Part shown: positions 23,391-41,970 of the stretch, piece by piece
Layout: each line of letters starts with the position of its first letter
Numbering within the stretch: position 1 is the first letter of the stretch
Source of the DNA: Ditylenchus dipsaci
Taxonomy: Eukaryota > Nematoda > Chromadorea > Rhabditida > Anguinidae
Reading direction: 5' to 3'
Assembly: GCA_004194705.1 (NCBI GenBank)
Contig: SADC01000122.1
Span: 1-64,000, forward strand
Length of the DNA: 64,000 nucleotides
Made by a program: the position numbers and the translations under genes
Notes under the pieces: model-generated
Databases searched by the model: none
Told to the model about the DNA's origin: nothing
Seen by the model: only the letters and a program-made list of their open reading frames with translations

Positions 23391-25629
23391 TATATGTTAT
23401 TTTACGCAGAAATCTCAGGGCTTTCTTTATATAATTAAATATTTGACCATTTAGTTGGAAAATTTTCATAAAAATAGGTCTGAATGCTGTGAAAAAAATA
23501 TTTTGAATTTTTTTTCGACATAAAAAGTCCTCTACAAAAATTTTCAATTCTGCCTCAAACTTCCAGTTTGAATATTTAGAAAGACTTGTCATTTCTGCGC
23601 AGGATGGTTCAAAAATTTTTGAAAAAGAATGACAGTGTGAAGTTACAGCACGTCTGTTTGCTTATGAAACTACTATGAACTTAAGTTGATCCATTCTTAA
23701 AATTTTTTTGAAATAATGAAATAATTTGAAATAATTGAAAGTGATGCTCAAATGAACTTGAGTTGAACCACCAACAAAGCTTTTTAAACTTCACAAAAGC
23801 GATAATCAAGTTCAAATGAATCAAAAAAAGTCAAAATTTTTTGAACTTCAGACAAAACTTTTCATGTTTAAATATTGTTTTTAAATATGACTGGATGTTG
23901 TGGCTCAAATTTTTTCTCAGTGATAAGCTTTTTAGCCAACTGTGAATCAATTTGCAAATGTTATCCCCGGTGTACAAATTTAAGAACCGTGCTTTTAAAT
24001 TTTGATGAGCTTTACACGAATAATATTTAACAATTTTTATAGAATTGTGAACAATGTCCACCGACTTTCCATGCTTTTAGTAACTCAAATAGAATTTGTG
24101 ATTTACAAGCCACAAAAAGAAGTGTTATTGTGTAGTCATGACTTACTTAATTTCAAGCATAAATTACTGCGGAGTAGAATGGCTGAGAGTGAAGAGTGAT
24201 TTACCTTTCAGACCGAACTATAAAACCATTGGATCATCAAATGATTGTCTCTATATGTGTTCTCGCAGGCCTTAGGTAAATTTCCCTCCTTTGATCCACT
24301 CTCTTCGAATTCTCTTTCGAGCAAATCACCTCTCCGGTGAATTGCCCCTGCAAATAAGTGTATCTTTTTTATTCAAACGAAATTTGATTTTGATCCACAT
24401 ACTGTATTTACTTTATTTCGCCTCTTTCTAATAAATGGCTTTCTTTTAAAGGGAAAGTCATTGGCTAAAAGGTATTAACGGGAGGTACAAAAGTTCTCGC
24501 TGACTTTTCTAGCTAATTTTAGTTAAAAAAGCAATTTTATATGAAAAATTCAAATAAATACTTTTGTATCAAAAATCTTTTGAATGATATATGATAGATG
24601 CCCCAAAAATGTTAGATAATCCAACATTTAGCTTCCAACTCTTGTCAGGTCATTTTGAAAGCTGCAAGCGTTTTTGATCACTTTCAGTGATCAAAAGTGA
24701 AATTCATCGGTGAAGAAGGATGCCCACGCTAATAAGAGGTGGTGCCGCCAATTCAAAAAAAAAATCCTAATGATTTCTAATAACTTCTGTACATTTTTCA
24801 GCTAAGTTTCTAATAAAAGCATCTCTAAACTTAACTTTAGGCTTGTTTTGTTAGAAACCAAGCTTGAAAAAATAAACCGGATCCAAAAATAAACCGTAAC
24901 CGCACCACCCTACTCATTATTTGAGAATGAAAATTTCTCATTTTCTCACTGAAAATTCTCATTTTCATCGTTTTTTCATTTTCATTTTGGAATTACTGAC
25001 TACAACTTGGTGCGAAGATGTTTTTGGTGCGCTTTTGACTTCTTTGACTTTTGATCGATAAAAGCGATAAACCACTTGCAACTTTTCAAAATGATCTCAT
25101 AAGTGTAGCGACTTAAATGCTAAGTTTTTTGCTACAAAACTTTGTATTTGAATACTTCATATAAAATAACTTTGTTACTGAAAATAAGCTATAATTTTTT
25201 TTTGAAGCTTTTTTTGTTTTGATCAAGAAACTTGCTCTGAATTGTGAATTATGTGAATAGTATATTTTGCCCGCTGTGTCATTTTGCCCCGGGAATTTTA
25301 GCTGTATAATTTTGCTCTAAAAAGGCCTAAAATAACCGTAAAAGCTGATTGGGACGTAAACGGCCTATTTTGCACGGTTTAGGGTAGAATTCTACAGGCG
25401 AAATGCAAGACACAAAATGGCGCAACGAAAATGCACCGCACAAAATGTATCTCAGCCCCAATGGCAAAATTTTTTATTCGAAGGCGTGTTATATCAGAGA
25501 TAGCTTCTGAGATGTTACCCGTCCAGGTGGTGCATAATGATGAGTGAGTTCCACCCATATCTATATGTTCCGTTTAAATGCTGTTTTACCGGTTTCAATG
25601 CCTTTTGGATTTTTTCGCTATTGTGTTCG
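23391..25629. other. No gene recognised
   Basis: AT-rich, with short internal repeats of attctcattttc (about 24930-24990). No element ends or exons could be supported. Confidence 0.55.
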
Positions 25630-25935
25630 GCTAGGGGAAACTTGGCAAAAACGAAATTTGCCAAACGAAATTGGGAAACACATTTCGCCAAAACGAAATT
25701 CGCCAAATTTAAATTCGACAGGAGCAGGTTTTGCCGAAAAAATAGGGTAGCAATATAGAGTTGAGAAAACCTTTTCAAGTAAATCCACCTTTGCAATTGT
25801 ATTTCGGCAAATGTCGATTTGGTAAATTGTGTTTTGGCGAATTTCGATAGGGAAATTTTCATTTTGGCAAACTTCTTTTCTGCGATTTTCGTATTTGAAA
25901 AACTTCGTTTTTGGCAAGTTTCTCCTAGACTTGAA
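25630..25935. repeat. Inverted repeat with gccaaaacgaaatt arrays
   Basis: Left end ctaggggaaacttggcaaaa and right end complement ctaggagaaacttgcc. The arms are built of cgaaatttgccaaa-type words in mirrored orientation. No convincing TSD was found. Confidence 0.6.
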
Positions 25936-27002
25936 TTCAGCGAAAAATTTGTAGAAAAAGCATAGTGTAGTATGTAGTGTCTTTCACGTGTTGAGAAAAT
26001 TATAAAAAAAAAATATTTGAGTATTTTTTGGAATGAAAATGTGGGTGTAGAGATGTTCCTCGGCAATGAAAAAGTTTCATTTTCGAGGAAGCTTTTACAA
26101 ATTTGAAGCTTGGTCGCCCTCTTGTTTTTTTTTAACTTTTTCCGATTTTTTGATTTTTATGCATTTAGGCTTGGGCTCAGAGTTGACCAGAGCATGTTAG
26201 CACGGATTCAAACGTGTGGTTTAAACATTTTTTGAACTAAAATTTTTTTGCGAAAAAAATATAACAGGGTGGACCAGGCACGAAAAAAGTTTAATTTTCG
26301 AAGAAACGTCTATGCAACAAAATGTGTTCCCTGCTGACTCAAATATTAGAAGTACCGCTGCGCTTAAAAGCACGATTTGTGAAAAATATGCAAAAATATA
26401 CAATTGAGATTTTAGCAAATAACACACCTGTGGGATGGCGTAGAATTAGACATCGTAGAAGGTTTTTTTAATTCTAGCTATAACTACATATTACATTTTC
26501 TTTGTCTGATAACTCAAATGAAAGGCCAGAATCTTGGCTACATTTTTCTTTATAAAACATGTGATGTGTAGAAAAGTCAAAAAATATCAACCAACCAGTT
26601 AAAGAAAAACCCCAAAAACGATTTATTTGCGGAAATTCAGCCTATTTTAGCCTGATACAAGCTTCAGTAGGTGTTAAAGCCTGATGATTTCATTAAGTAG
26701 CCAAGAGTGTCAGGATCATTTTGACACAAAACTTGATAATAACAAGATATAAAAAATAAGGTTATCAGCCAGTGGCAATCGAATCTCTGACCTAGGCGAT
26801 GCGTATAGGAAGTTCCCCCACCTTTTAACTGTTCTGCTAACGACTTTATCTAAAGTCAAAATAGACATCCACAGCAATGGTTTACCTCAAATTGTGAAAT
26901 TTTTAAACAGAAATTAAGTATTTCCTGAATAAAGACAGTCCACCCCAGAAAATTTAAAATTCAAGCTTATATATATATATCAACTTTCGGCGTTTCGTGG
27001 TA
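25936..27002. other. No gene recognised; one degenerate tRNA-like segment
   Basis: On the minus strand near 26770-26850 a B-box-like agattcgattgcc follows gtcgttagcagaacagtt at tRNA-like spacing, without a foldable cloverleaf. Otherwise AT-rich sequence. Confidence 0.4.
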
Positions 27003-27078
27003 GGTACGTTGATAGCTCAGTGGATAAGAGTTCATGTCACGAAGTTTCAGGAACTTTCGAGTTCGATACACGAGTGAA
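27003..27078 (+). other. tRNA-like sequence interrupted by an insertion
   Basis: tagctcagtggataagagtt is a good D-arm/A-box and gagttcgatacacgag resembles a T-arm/B-box, about 50 nt apart. The anticodon arm does not pair well. The 27079-28179 element is inserted immediately after the T-arm, and the interrupted sequence resumes at 28180. Confidence 0.4.
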
Positions 27079-28179
27079 GGAGTACCGTAAAAACGCCTAC
27101 TCAAAACGCCTACAGTAAAAAGGCCTACAGCAAAAACGCCTACGCAAAAACGCCTACGCTAAAAGGCCTATAGTAAAAAGGCCTACGCAAAAAGGCCTAC
27201 GCTAAAAGGCCTATAGTAAAAAGGCCTACAACTGTTTCTAAACCTAATTTGATCTACAAATGTCCTGAAACGCATTAAAATTGGATGTCTGTGTGACAAA
27301 AAGGCCTGAAAAGGCCTTAGCCGTGTTTTGATTTTGAAAAATTATAACCTTCTGTATATATTCTATTTAAGTTCACGCTTCTATTGAAATTTCCATATTC
27401 TTTTCAGCGTTGGCATTCATTTGGGCAAAACTCATTTGGGTCCTCATTTGGGCGCCAATTTCAAAATGTCTAATTTCCTAACTCGAAACTGCGGGTTTTC
27501 CGATTTTATTAGTGTATTCGTCCCCGGACACGTCAACTCGGGCGGCGGTCAGTTGTCCCTCCTCAAATTGACCCTCGGTCAATCGCTCCTGTGGTAAATG
27601 AGAGGATTTTTTTTCATTCAAAAGAAATTTTATTCCGATCTGGTTGGAACGTCACAGTGTTTCAATGGAGGTGGTAAATTCCTCACGGTGAATTCACCGT
27701 CCAGTAATTTCCCCTGTGGTAAATTAGCCTTTCCAAAATTGTGAGGTTACATATTTAAATCCAAGTGACAGCAGACATTATTTTTCTCAAATAACAGTAA
27801 TACATTAGTATTAAAAACTATGTTAGACGTGCTGTGACATGGCTGGGAATCAAACCCGCGACCAGCTTTCACCGATTTCTGCTACTCGGGCAGTGGTCAG
27901 TTAAATCCGCGGCTAATTAGCTCCGTATTTTTTAAACAATAATATTGCTATATTTTTGTCTAACTATCCTTGTTTTTCAAATGATTTTCTATGAACCAAC
28001 CTCAGAAAATTGGAATTATATTTGTTTGTAAAATGTAGATAATTTTATAGGCGTTTTTACTGTAGGCCTTTTTGCGTAGGCGTTTTTGTGTAGGCGTTTT
28101 GCGTAGGCGTTTTTGTGTAGGCGTTTTTGCGTAGCCTTTTTACTGTAGGCGTTTTGCGTAGGCGTTTTTACTGGACACC
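27079..28179. mobile_element. 1.1-kb element with aaaacgcctac terminal arrays
   Basis: Ends GGAGTACCGTAAAAACGCC and complement GGTGTCCAGTAAAAACGCC. Perfect 8-bp TSD CGAGTGAA at 27071-27078 and 28180-28187. The 11-bp motif aaaacgcctac or aaaaggcctac is tandemly repeated about 10 times at each end, inverted. The interior is AT-rich with no gene. Confidence 0.88.
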
Positions 28180-28408
28180 CGAGTGAAACAAGCAAATTTA
28201 GGTTTGATGTTCAATTAAGGACAAAACGAAGTTCACCGAAGGCTCAGAACTAGGCTTTAAAAAGGTTTAGTAAAGGATAGGAGAATCTTCAAGTGAAGAT
28301 GAAATAAGATAAAAGAAGGCCCAGAAAATGTTTAAAAATAGAAAATTTTTTGCACTTTAAAGGAATTTAATTTGAACTTCAAAAAAGGTTCATTCGAGCT
28401 TGAGATGA

Positions 28409-28715
28409 AGTTCAATAAAGGTTCAATGCAACCTTCTATACACCACCGCGTCATATTCAGTTGAACTTCAAAGCAACCTTCGCTGAACCTTTTTTCAACC
28501 TACTTCGAACTTCGTTTGAACTTCAGGGTTGCCTTCAGAAGCCCATTTGAACCTGCTCATTTTGAAGTTCATTTAAACATCAAATGAACTTCATTGCAGG
28601 CTTACGCAACTTTCAGTCGATGTTCATTTGAAGTTCTAACGAGATTCAGTGAACCTGCTATGAACCACCGTTCGCGGTGTATAGAAGGTTGCATTCAACC
28701 TGCATTGAACTTCGT
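28409..28715. repeat. Inverted repeat of ttgaacttc / ggttcaa words
   Basis: Left caatgcaaccttctatacacc is mirrored by ggtgtatagaaggttgcattc. The interior is dense in tgaacttc-type words. No TSD was established. Confidence 0.6.
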
Positions 28716-28734
28716 TTATTTTTGAAGTGAGGGG

Positions 28735-29215
28735 GAGGGGAAGAGAATGAAAGGAGGCCACTTTTATGGCAGAACGTTAAAATTCAAAATGTTTGTATTC
28801 TTCGCCTACCTCACCATGTTTTTCAACTGGGCCGTGGCAAAAATTGACTCTATATGCATTTTTTGGCGCTAGTAGCGAATACCCCCCCCAGCATCCGACC
28901 TTTAAAAATGCTGTAACTACCCTTGCAAACAACAAGTTTAGGCTTAGCCCTTAGGCTTGGGGGTAGGCCAGCGTACGGAAGCTGTGACTAATAAAGAGTT
29001 TGCGCACATTTTCCGGGGTCTGGGACATAAATTTGGGTACTTTTTACTAAAGTAAAAAAAGTGAAAATCGTTGGGGGAGGGGTATTCGCTACTAGCGTCC
29101 ATTTTTTGATCAAGAGTACTTGGCGGAATCATGTCTAAGGTAAGTGAGTGCGCGCATCTCTAACCAACTGTGTGATAAGCGGCCCTTTTATTCCCTTCCC
29201 CTGCCTATACAGCCC
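28735..29215. mobile_element. GC-hairpin repeat (R1), copy interrupted by two MITEs
   Basis: R1 left end ggggaagagaatgaaagg, core fragment ctaaggtaagtgagtgcgcgc (29131-29160) and right end cttcccctgcctatacagccc. It is interrupted by 28865-29099. A further MITE (29222-29421) sits in its right outer arm. Confidence 0.8.
28865..29099. mobile_element. 235-bp hAT-like MITE (GRCGCTAGT family)
   Basis: Ends GGCGCTAGTAGCGAATACCC and complement GACGCTAGTAGCGAATACCC. Perfect 8-bp TSD CATTTTTT at 28857-28864 and 29100-29107, splitting the R1 word tatgcattttttgatcaagag. Confidence 0.9.
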
Positions 29216-29221
29216 TTAATC

Positions 29222-29421
29222 CAGGGCTGCCATCTCAAAATTTAAAAAAAGGACATTTGGTCAGAAAACAGGAATTTGAAGGAAAAAGTGCATTTTATCT
29301 AGTGCTTATTGCCATTTTCAAGCGAAAAAAAAAGATTTTGACTAAAACTTCGAAAATAAAAAAGATTTCGGGTGCCAGAAAAATGACAAATCTTTTTTAA
29401 AAAGGACATATGGCAGCCCTG
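29222..29421. mobile_element. 200-bp hAT-like MITE (CAGGGCTGCCAT)
   Basis: Ends CAGGGCTGCCAT and complement CAGGGCTGCCAT. Perfect 8-bp TSD CCTTAATC at 29214-29221 and 29422-29429, interrupting the R1 outer arm ccttaatcccttttaaatt. Confidence 0.92.
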
Positions 29422-30086
29422 CCTTAATCCCTTTTAAATTCAAAAGGCGCCAATTTAAATTTTTCAAATTTGACTAAAAAACCATGATACCCCCGTGGTT
29501 CGAAATTTTTTTCTCAGAATCAAAAAAACGCTCGGCTTTCTCATGAAATCGGGTCGAGAAACAAGAATATGAAATTATTTTTGGGCATAAATAAAATTCC
29601 GATTCCGGTTGCGGTTTTTACAAAACTCAAATCCCGATTCCGCTGTTAGCAAAAGTCAAATATCGATTTCGAGACAACTTTAAGTGGAGTAAAGTGGAGT
29701 CTCCAGAGTCAAAAAAGTCTCCATTTAAGTGGTGAGCTATCATCTTCATTCTACTCCTGAACTTCGTCCAGTGTCGAACAGAGTGCGCACCTAAGCATTT
29801 TTACCACAATTTTTTCATCAGATGTTGCTTTTCAATAGCTCACTTTGAAGCCCTCAATCCTAGCTACAAAATGGCACCGACAGAAAAAAGTTTTAGTGAA
29901 GAAAAAAAGTAGAGCTCTTTCCGTGTTAAAAAACACCTCAAATCTCACACTCAAGTCGACATTCATTGTGAACGTACCTATAGGTTCTGACATGGGATTC
30001 GTGTTCAACAGGGCCGATTTGATAATGAAATGATTGTTAAATTCCAAGATCACTGTCGAATTTCAAATCCCTCTCAACACAATATA

Positions 30087-30327
30087 CCGTATTCTCTCTA
30101 ATAGACGGGTCCCCTGCTTTCAAAATCGTGTTTGTGGCGTTGCGTTTTCGAACCACTTTTTGAAAACTTTTCTCGGGCAAGTCATACCTTAATTTGTAGC
30201 TCATCTCACTGGCTACAAATTGAAGTATAACTTGTCTGAGAAAACTTTTCGAAAAGTTTGTCAAAAGCGCAATGCCACAAACACGATTTTGAACGCAGGG
30301 GAGACCCGTCTATTAGAGAGAATACGG
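30087..30327. mobile_element. CCGTATT-family MITE, copy 2
   Basis: Ends CCGTATTCTCTCTAATAGACG and complement, flanked by TA. The arms contain caaaatcgtgtttgtggc mirrored as gccacaaacacgattttg. Confidence 0.85.
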
Positions 30328-30692
30328 TATATAAAAATTTGAAAAAGCGAATCAAACCGTCGGAAATAAAATGGAAAGGTTGTACTACATGTTTAATGCC
30401 CAAGAAAGAGGGATATAATTAGCGCTAAATTCAGGCTATTCATCCATTCCGCACCCCTAGTATTTGAGCTATGTGTGGCTAAGCTGCAAGGCTAAAAAGC
30501 TAAAAAATTTTGAGAAACGTCGGTTTGTGGATAAGGCCTCTTCAATTCACTTCGGAAAACCGCGGCCTCGATAGAATCATTGCGCAAAAAGCTGAGTCTC
30601 GCCAGAATGCATTCGTTTTCTTTTTTCGTATAAGTGAAGAATCACCGAAACTTTAGGAACCTTATTTCCTCTAATAGTTTATCATGTGGAAC

Positions 30693-32431
30693 GGCTGTTC
30701 CTGAACTGGCGAAAAGTAAACTCGTGGAATCCAGGACTCAAAATTTACGTAACTCGTAAAATTTAAACTCGCAAAATGTATAACTCGAAATTTACTGAAC
30801 TGGTAAAATAAAACTCGAGATGTCATATTCTCGCAACATTTGTCTCGCGAAGAAAAAAACTCGTGTAAAACACGTTTGAATTTTACCGAACTCGCAACTT
30901 TAATAACTCGCAGACATTTGAACTCGTTGAATTTGCTCAAACAACAGGGGGGACCAAGACTGTTTTTTTAATTTTTTTTTCAAAATTTTTACATTGAGCC
31001 CGAATCACTTTATCCATCCCAAACATCTCATACCACCCGAAATACCCTCAAACCGCCCTAAATACCTCTAAACCAAACCCTAACCTGAAAAATAAAAATT
31101 TCTTAAAAATAAAAATCAGCCCATTTTTCCTAACTGGGTAATTAGGTTTGTTAGGATCAAAATTAATATTCCACCAACGCGAACCCCGGAACCTTATATG
31201 GGTACTTCCTGGTCAGTCGGATATCCACCTGGACAGCATGAAAAATTATTAAAAAAAAAGAAAACAAATTATGCTATGTGAAATCATCCAGGGAATCGGG
31301 TTCGTTAAGACCAAATTCACAATTTTCTCCACCGAAATCCAAAACTCGAGTGGCTACCACCTGACCAGGTGGATATCCACGTGGATGGCCTGAAAAATAA
31401 AAAATTTCCTAAAAATAAGAGATAAACCATTTTTCGTGTTTTAAAACCGTGTTGCCAATTCGGTTTGTTATTGCCAAAATTACGATTTTCCACATCTAGA
31501 CCCCGAAACCTTGGTAGGTACCCTTCATGAAGGTGGATCACCTGGATGTGCTAAAACGAAACTGTTTATTTTTTAATTTGACAAAATTTTGTTCCTTTTG
31601 GTCATCCAGGTGGTCATCCACCTGACCAGGAGGTGCCCATCTCAGGTTAAATTTTAGTTTTGGTAATAGCGAACCCAATTTTCTAAACATATGCAAGTTA
31701 GAAAAAATCATTTACTTCTTATTTTAAGGAAATTTTTTATTTTTAGGTCATCCAGGGGGTATTTACCTGACCAGGAAATACATGGGCTACTTAGATAAGA
31801 CTAAGAATGAGTTGGAATCACCGAGCATAGATGTATATAACTCAGAGTAGGCTGATTTAACAAAAAGAAACATTAAAAAGTACCTAAATCTCAACCTGAA
31901 TAGTTAATGATATAAAACTCGCGTCCGGCATAACTCCGCGCCTATGCCCTATGGATCATTACTTGCAACAAAAAACGCCCCATTAAGAGTAAAACTTGAA
32001 GGCAAGAATCAAACTTGCAAGAATTAAACCCTTCATAAGGAATAGCTACAAAGAGTTTGGCTACATGAGCAAATCACAAAATTTCGACATAAGAGGGTAT
32101 AGAGAGTTTGAAGCATATGAAAGATGTTCAAACAGTTTGAAGGTCGCAGGAGTATAAAAAATGCTATTGTGTAAGGATTGCAATTAAAAAGCCATGAGAA
32201 TTTAAATTCGCGGATTGCTGAGAAATCAAGCGTTTTTTTCACGAGTTCGGATAACTGCGAGTCCTTGAAGTTGCGAGTTCGGTAAAATTCAAACGTGTTT
32301 TACACGAGTTCATTTCTTTTCGAGACAAATTCTCGCGAGTTAAGGATTTTACGAGTTTCGTATTTTGCGAGTTTTTTTTGTCGCGAGTTACACATTTTAC
32401 GAGTTAATTTCCCGCGAGTTTAGGAACAGCC
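30693..32431. mobile_element. 1.7-kb element with aactcg terminal arrays
   Basis: Ends GGCTGTTCCTGAACT and complement GGCTGTTCCTAAACTCGCG. Identical 9-mers ATGTGGAAC flank it (30684-30692 and 32432-32440), compatible with an 8-bp TSD plus chance extension. Arrays of aactcgtaaaattt/aactcgcaaaa words occupy about 200 bp at each end in mirrored orientation. The interior (about 31.0-31.85 kb) repeats a ccacctgaccaggtgg word. Confidence 0.85.
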
Positions 32432-32967
32432 ATGTGGAACTATCTTTCAAACCCGCACACATCAGAAAAATTTTAGATTGATATCAAGATCTTTAGGTAA
32501 ATATTCAAATTGTTAAAAATGTAATCACTGAAGTTCGTGAAAGTTAAAAAACGCAATAAACAGCTTTTCAAAACATTTCGTCTAGCCTAAGGCATAGGAT
32601 CTCAAAGTGAGGGGTGTGGAGTCATTAGGACATGTGAAGCTATGTACTAAACTGATTTGATTTTCTTCCAGCACTCCAAGCAACTCCTTTTAGAGGATAT
32701 AGGGTGCCGGCAAAATAATAACTATGGTTGATATTCTAAATTCACAAAACCAGCTGAAACCATAAACTTCCTAGACAAAAGACTCTCGAAAGAACAACAA
32801 TTTTATACAATTTGACAACACAAAACACATTTCCTACAGCATTAAGAGATTCATTTATCATTGTAAAACTGTAGAGAAGATGTTGCCATCGTTCAATTTC
32901 ATTAGCGTGAGCGCAGAAACTTTTCCGGATCCCAGTACTAAAATGATTTGATTTTTCAAAGTATTAT

Positions 32968-39150
<6,183 letters not shown>

Positions 39151-39416
39151 TGCTTTTAGCCTGAAAGTCTTTCAGTAGAATTGAAAATTAGGCGCTTATA
39201 GCGAATACACCCCTCCCCCTAAAAATTTGACCTCCGTAAAATCCCTGTGACTGCCCTAGGCGCAGTGGTAAAGATTTCCATCACAAAATTTCACATAAAG
39301 AAGAGTGATCTTGATTGAGATCACTAATAAAGCCTTTTCTACATTTTTCATATTATCTATTTCGTGAATTTTGATTTGGGCTGTTTAGGTGAAACATTTG
39401 AGCTAGTCCGAACCTT

Positions 39417-39427
39417 ACCTGCGCCAT
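39417..39427 (-). other. Possible spliced 5' leader exon of SMC5
   Basis: ATGGCGCAG followed by a good donor GTAAGG lies about 270 nt upstream of the SMC5 start. If spliced to the acceptor before 39160 it would read into a stop just past the true ATG, so it is at most a 5' untranslated exon end. This is a weak inference from splice signals alone. Confidence 0.2.
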
Positions 39428-39654
39428 GGCTTGGTCTAAATTAGGAAAATAAAAACAAAAAATGAAAAAGCGCAGATTCAAAAAATATTTAGGGGACCAC
39501 CAAACACGCGTGCACCCTTTTGGGTGTGGTTTCCGGTGTATTCAGTGGCTGTACGAACCTTCGTAACAAGACAATTTCGTAAGAGCGAACTTTCCTAAGA
39601 AACATTTTCGTAAGAAACAGTTTCGTAACAGCGAATTTTCGTAAGAAACTTTTT

Positions 39655-40626
39655 GACGCTACTCGGTAATACCCCCCCCCCCCCAAAAAAGCTACTCGGG
39701 ATACACCCCCCCCCCCAAAAATCGGACCTACTCGGTTATACCCCCCCCCCCCAAAAATCAAGATTTTTAGGAGTGGTCAAAACACATTTTTAAGCAATAA
39801 TTTCGCCATAAAAGGTCCAGAAAAGCAATTTAAAAGGGATTATGGGCTGTATTGGGAGGGGAAGGGAATAATACAGGGGCCACTTTTTTTAGCTGCTTTA
39901 CCATGTTTTTCAACTCGGCCGTGGCAAAAATAGACTTTATATGCATTTTATGATCAAGTGTACTTCTCGGAATCATGTCTAAGGTAAGTGCGTGCGCGCA
40001 TCTCTAACTCTCAAGCCCCTTCGGGGGCGCAGGGGGCTTGGGGGCTTGGAGTTGAGATGCGCACACCCACATACCTTAGACACAAATCACTCGAAAGCGA
40101 CTCTGGATGCATGAAAAAACATGCATACCAGAGTTATTTATGCGGTAGGCCCCAGCATTCAAAACTATGTTCAACATCTTTGATTTTACGACCGAAAAGG
40201 GTTTCCCCCCTCTCCGGGCATGGGGCTACGAGCCAGAGGCTCAGCCGTCCAAAATTTACACGACAACCATCGGGATCCACCCAGCTGATCGGTCCGATCA
40301 TTTAGAGTCCTTATACTTTTACGTGCACCACAAGTGGCTGGGTTTGAAAGTGACTTCAACGCTAAGAGAATTAATACTCTTTGGTACTTATAGGCCCTAT
40401 AGAAGTGGCCCTGTTTTGTCCCTTCCCCTCCCAATACAGCCCTTGAACCCTATTTTAATTGCTTTTCTGGTCCTTTTATGGCGAAATTATTGCTTAAAAA
40501 TGTGTTTTGACCACTCCTAAAAATCTTGATTTTTGGGGGGGGGGGTATAACCGAGTAGCTCCTAGGATTGGGGGGGGGTATTCCCGAGTAGCACTTTTTG
40601 GGGGGGGGGTATAACCGAGTAGCGCC
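39655..40626. mobile_element. 972-bp hAT-like element nested in 39547-41663
   Basis: Ends GACGCTACTCGGTAATACCC and complement GGCGCTACTCGGTTATACCC. Perfect 8-bp TSD AACTTTTT at 39647-39654 and 40627-40634. Each end has three successive ctactcgg..taccccc termini separated by poly-C. The middle is an R1 unit (39846-40443). Confidence 0.9.
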
Positions 40627-41212
40627 AACTTTTTCGTAACAGCGAATTTTCGTAACGAATTTCTTTCGTAAGAGGAAATAATCGAAATTTTTTCACTTTT
40701 AATCAATTTTTCTAATTCAGGATTTGATCTGATTCATTTGTTTTGGCCTTTCTGTCACTGTTTGACACTTCAAACAGTTAATTATATGACTATTAACTGT
40801 ATGAGCACAAAAGTTGGTAAGCATAGGTCATATGACTGAAAATTTTGATAATTAGTTGACCCCCAGATTTTTCATCCATTAGGAGACCAGCAGAAATACC
40901 CAAAAGCATGGTGAAAAACTCCGAGCTAGAATTCATATATTTTATACTACACATAGCTATTTGCCATCAGTGCATGTATGGTGCAGTAGGTAAGTTGATG
41001 GAATGAATTTTTTTCACCAGTGGTTCGATTCCACCCTCTGACTGTTTCATTTTTTTCTCGACTATTTTTGGTCAAAACATCACAGAAGCTATAAGAAACA
41101 TCAAAGGAGGATCAAAAAGCAAAAAAAGCAACTTAACATATCACTAATGTTACTGAAAACCGCGTTACGAAAAAGCTTGTTACGAAAAACTTTCTTACGA
41201 AATTCGCTCTTA

Positions 41213-41627
41213 TAGCTCGCTCACAATGAGATGACGATGTGGAAGTATGATGTCGAAGTAGGTAGTAGTGCTCACAATGGGATGTTGAAGTCGGATGTCG
41301 AAGTCGGTAGTGAAGTCAGGGTGCTCACAATGGCACTTCGACATCCGACTTCTGACTGCCTACTTCCTACCTATACATCCTACCTATGTCATTTTAAGGT
41401 GGTGCATAATTATGCTACTTAGTTTCTGGAATAAAAATAAAAACGCCGATGTACTTTGTACTTCAAAAAAATAAAATTGGTGATGAGAAGAAAATTTCCC
41501 ATTGTGAGCACCTTTACTTCACTACCGACTTCGACATCCGACTTCGACATCCCATTGTGAGCACCCTGACCTCACTACCGACTTCGACATCCGACTTCGA
41601 CATGGACATCTCATTGTGAGCGCCCTA
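41213..41627. mobile_element. 415-bp TTA-flanked MITE nested in 39547-41663
   Basis: Ends TAGCTCGCTCACAATGAGATG and complement TAGGGCGCTCACAATGAGATG, flanked by TTA (41210-41212 and 41628-41630) within what was cgctcttacgaaattgtg. The arms repeat cgaagtcggatgtcg words. A 3-bp TWA target suggests PIF/Harbinger-like origin. Confidence 0.85.
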
Positions 41628-41671
41628 TTACGAAATTGTGTTCTTACGAAAGTTCGTACAGCCTATTCAGT

Positions 41672-41970
41672 CTTGCTGAATCAACCGGCGTTATCAACCC
41701 GGTTGATTCGCCGTGGGCTACCGGTTGATCACTTTCATGAACCGGTTGATCAACCAGAAAACAATCAACCAATTGATGGTTGATGCGGCGGTTGATTATT
41801 TATTGAAGATTTTCCGTTTACTCTCGCTCACTCGGTTGAACATTTTATCAACCGGTTGATCAACCGATGGCAATCAACCTGTTGATGGTTGATTTGGTGG
41901 TTGATAGGCAAAAAATCCTAATCAACCGGTTGATCAACCGGAAATCAATCAACCGGTTGATGGTGGATGA
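41672..41970. repeat. Palindromic satellite of ccggttgatcaacc words
   Basis: More than a dozen copies of the word ggttgatcaacc, itself palindromic, with variable spacers. It starts right after the TSD of the preceding element. Confidence 0.85.

Larger units (their letters stand above)
39547..41663. mobile_element. 2.1-kb composite element (GGCTGTAC family, copy 2)
   Basis: Ends GGCTGTACGAACCTTCG and complement GGCTGTACGAACTTTCG. Perfect 8-bp TSD TATTCAGT at 39539-39546 and 41664-41671. Its arms of cgtaagag words and its middle (about 40.68-41.15 kb) match the 1121-1972 copy. It is interrupted by the elements 39655-40626 and 41213-41627; removing both leaves roughly 0.73 kb. Confidence 0.92.

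Noticed and set aside
39655..39760. Poly-C tracts as sequencing artefacts only
   Set aside because: Run lengths may be unreliable, but the tracts sit at the same place in every terminus of these families (19500, 4213, 40530, 59885), so they are part of the elements.
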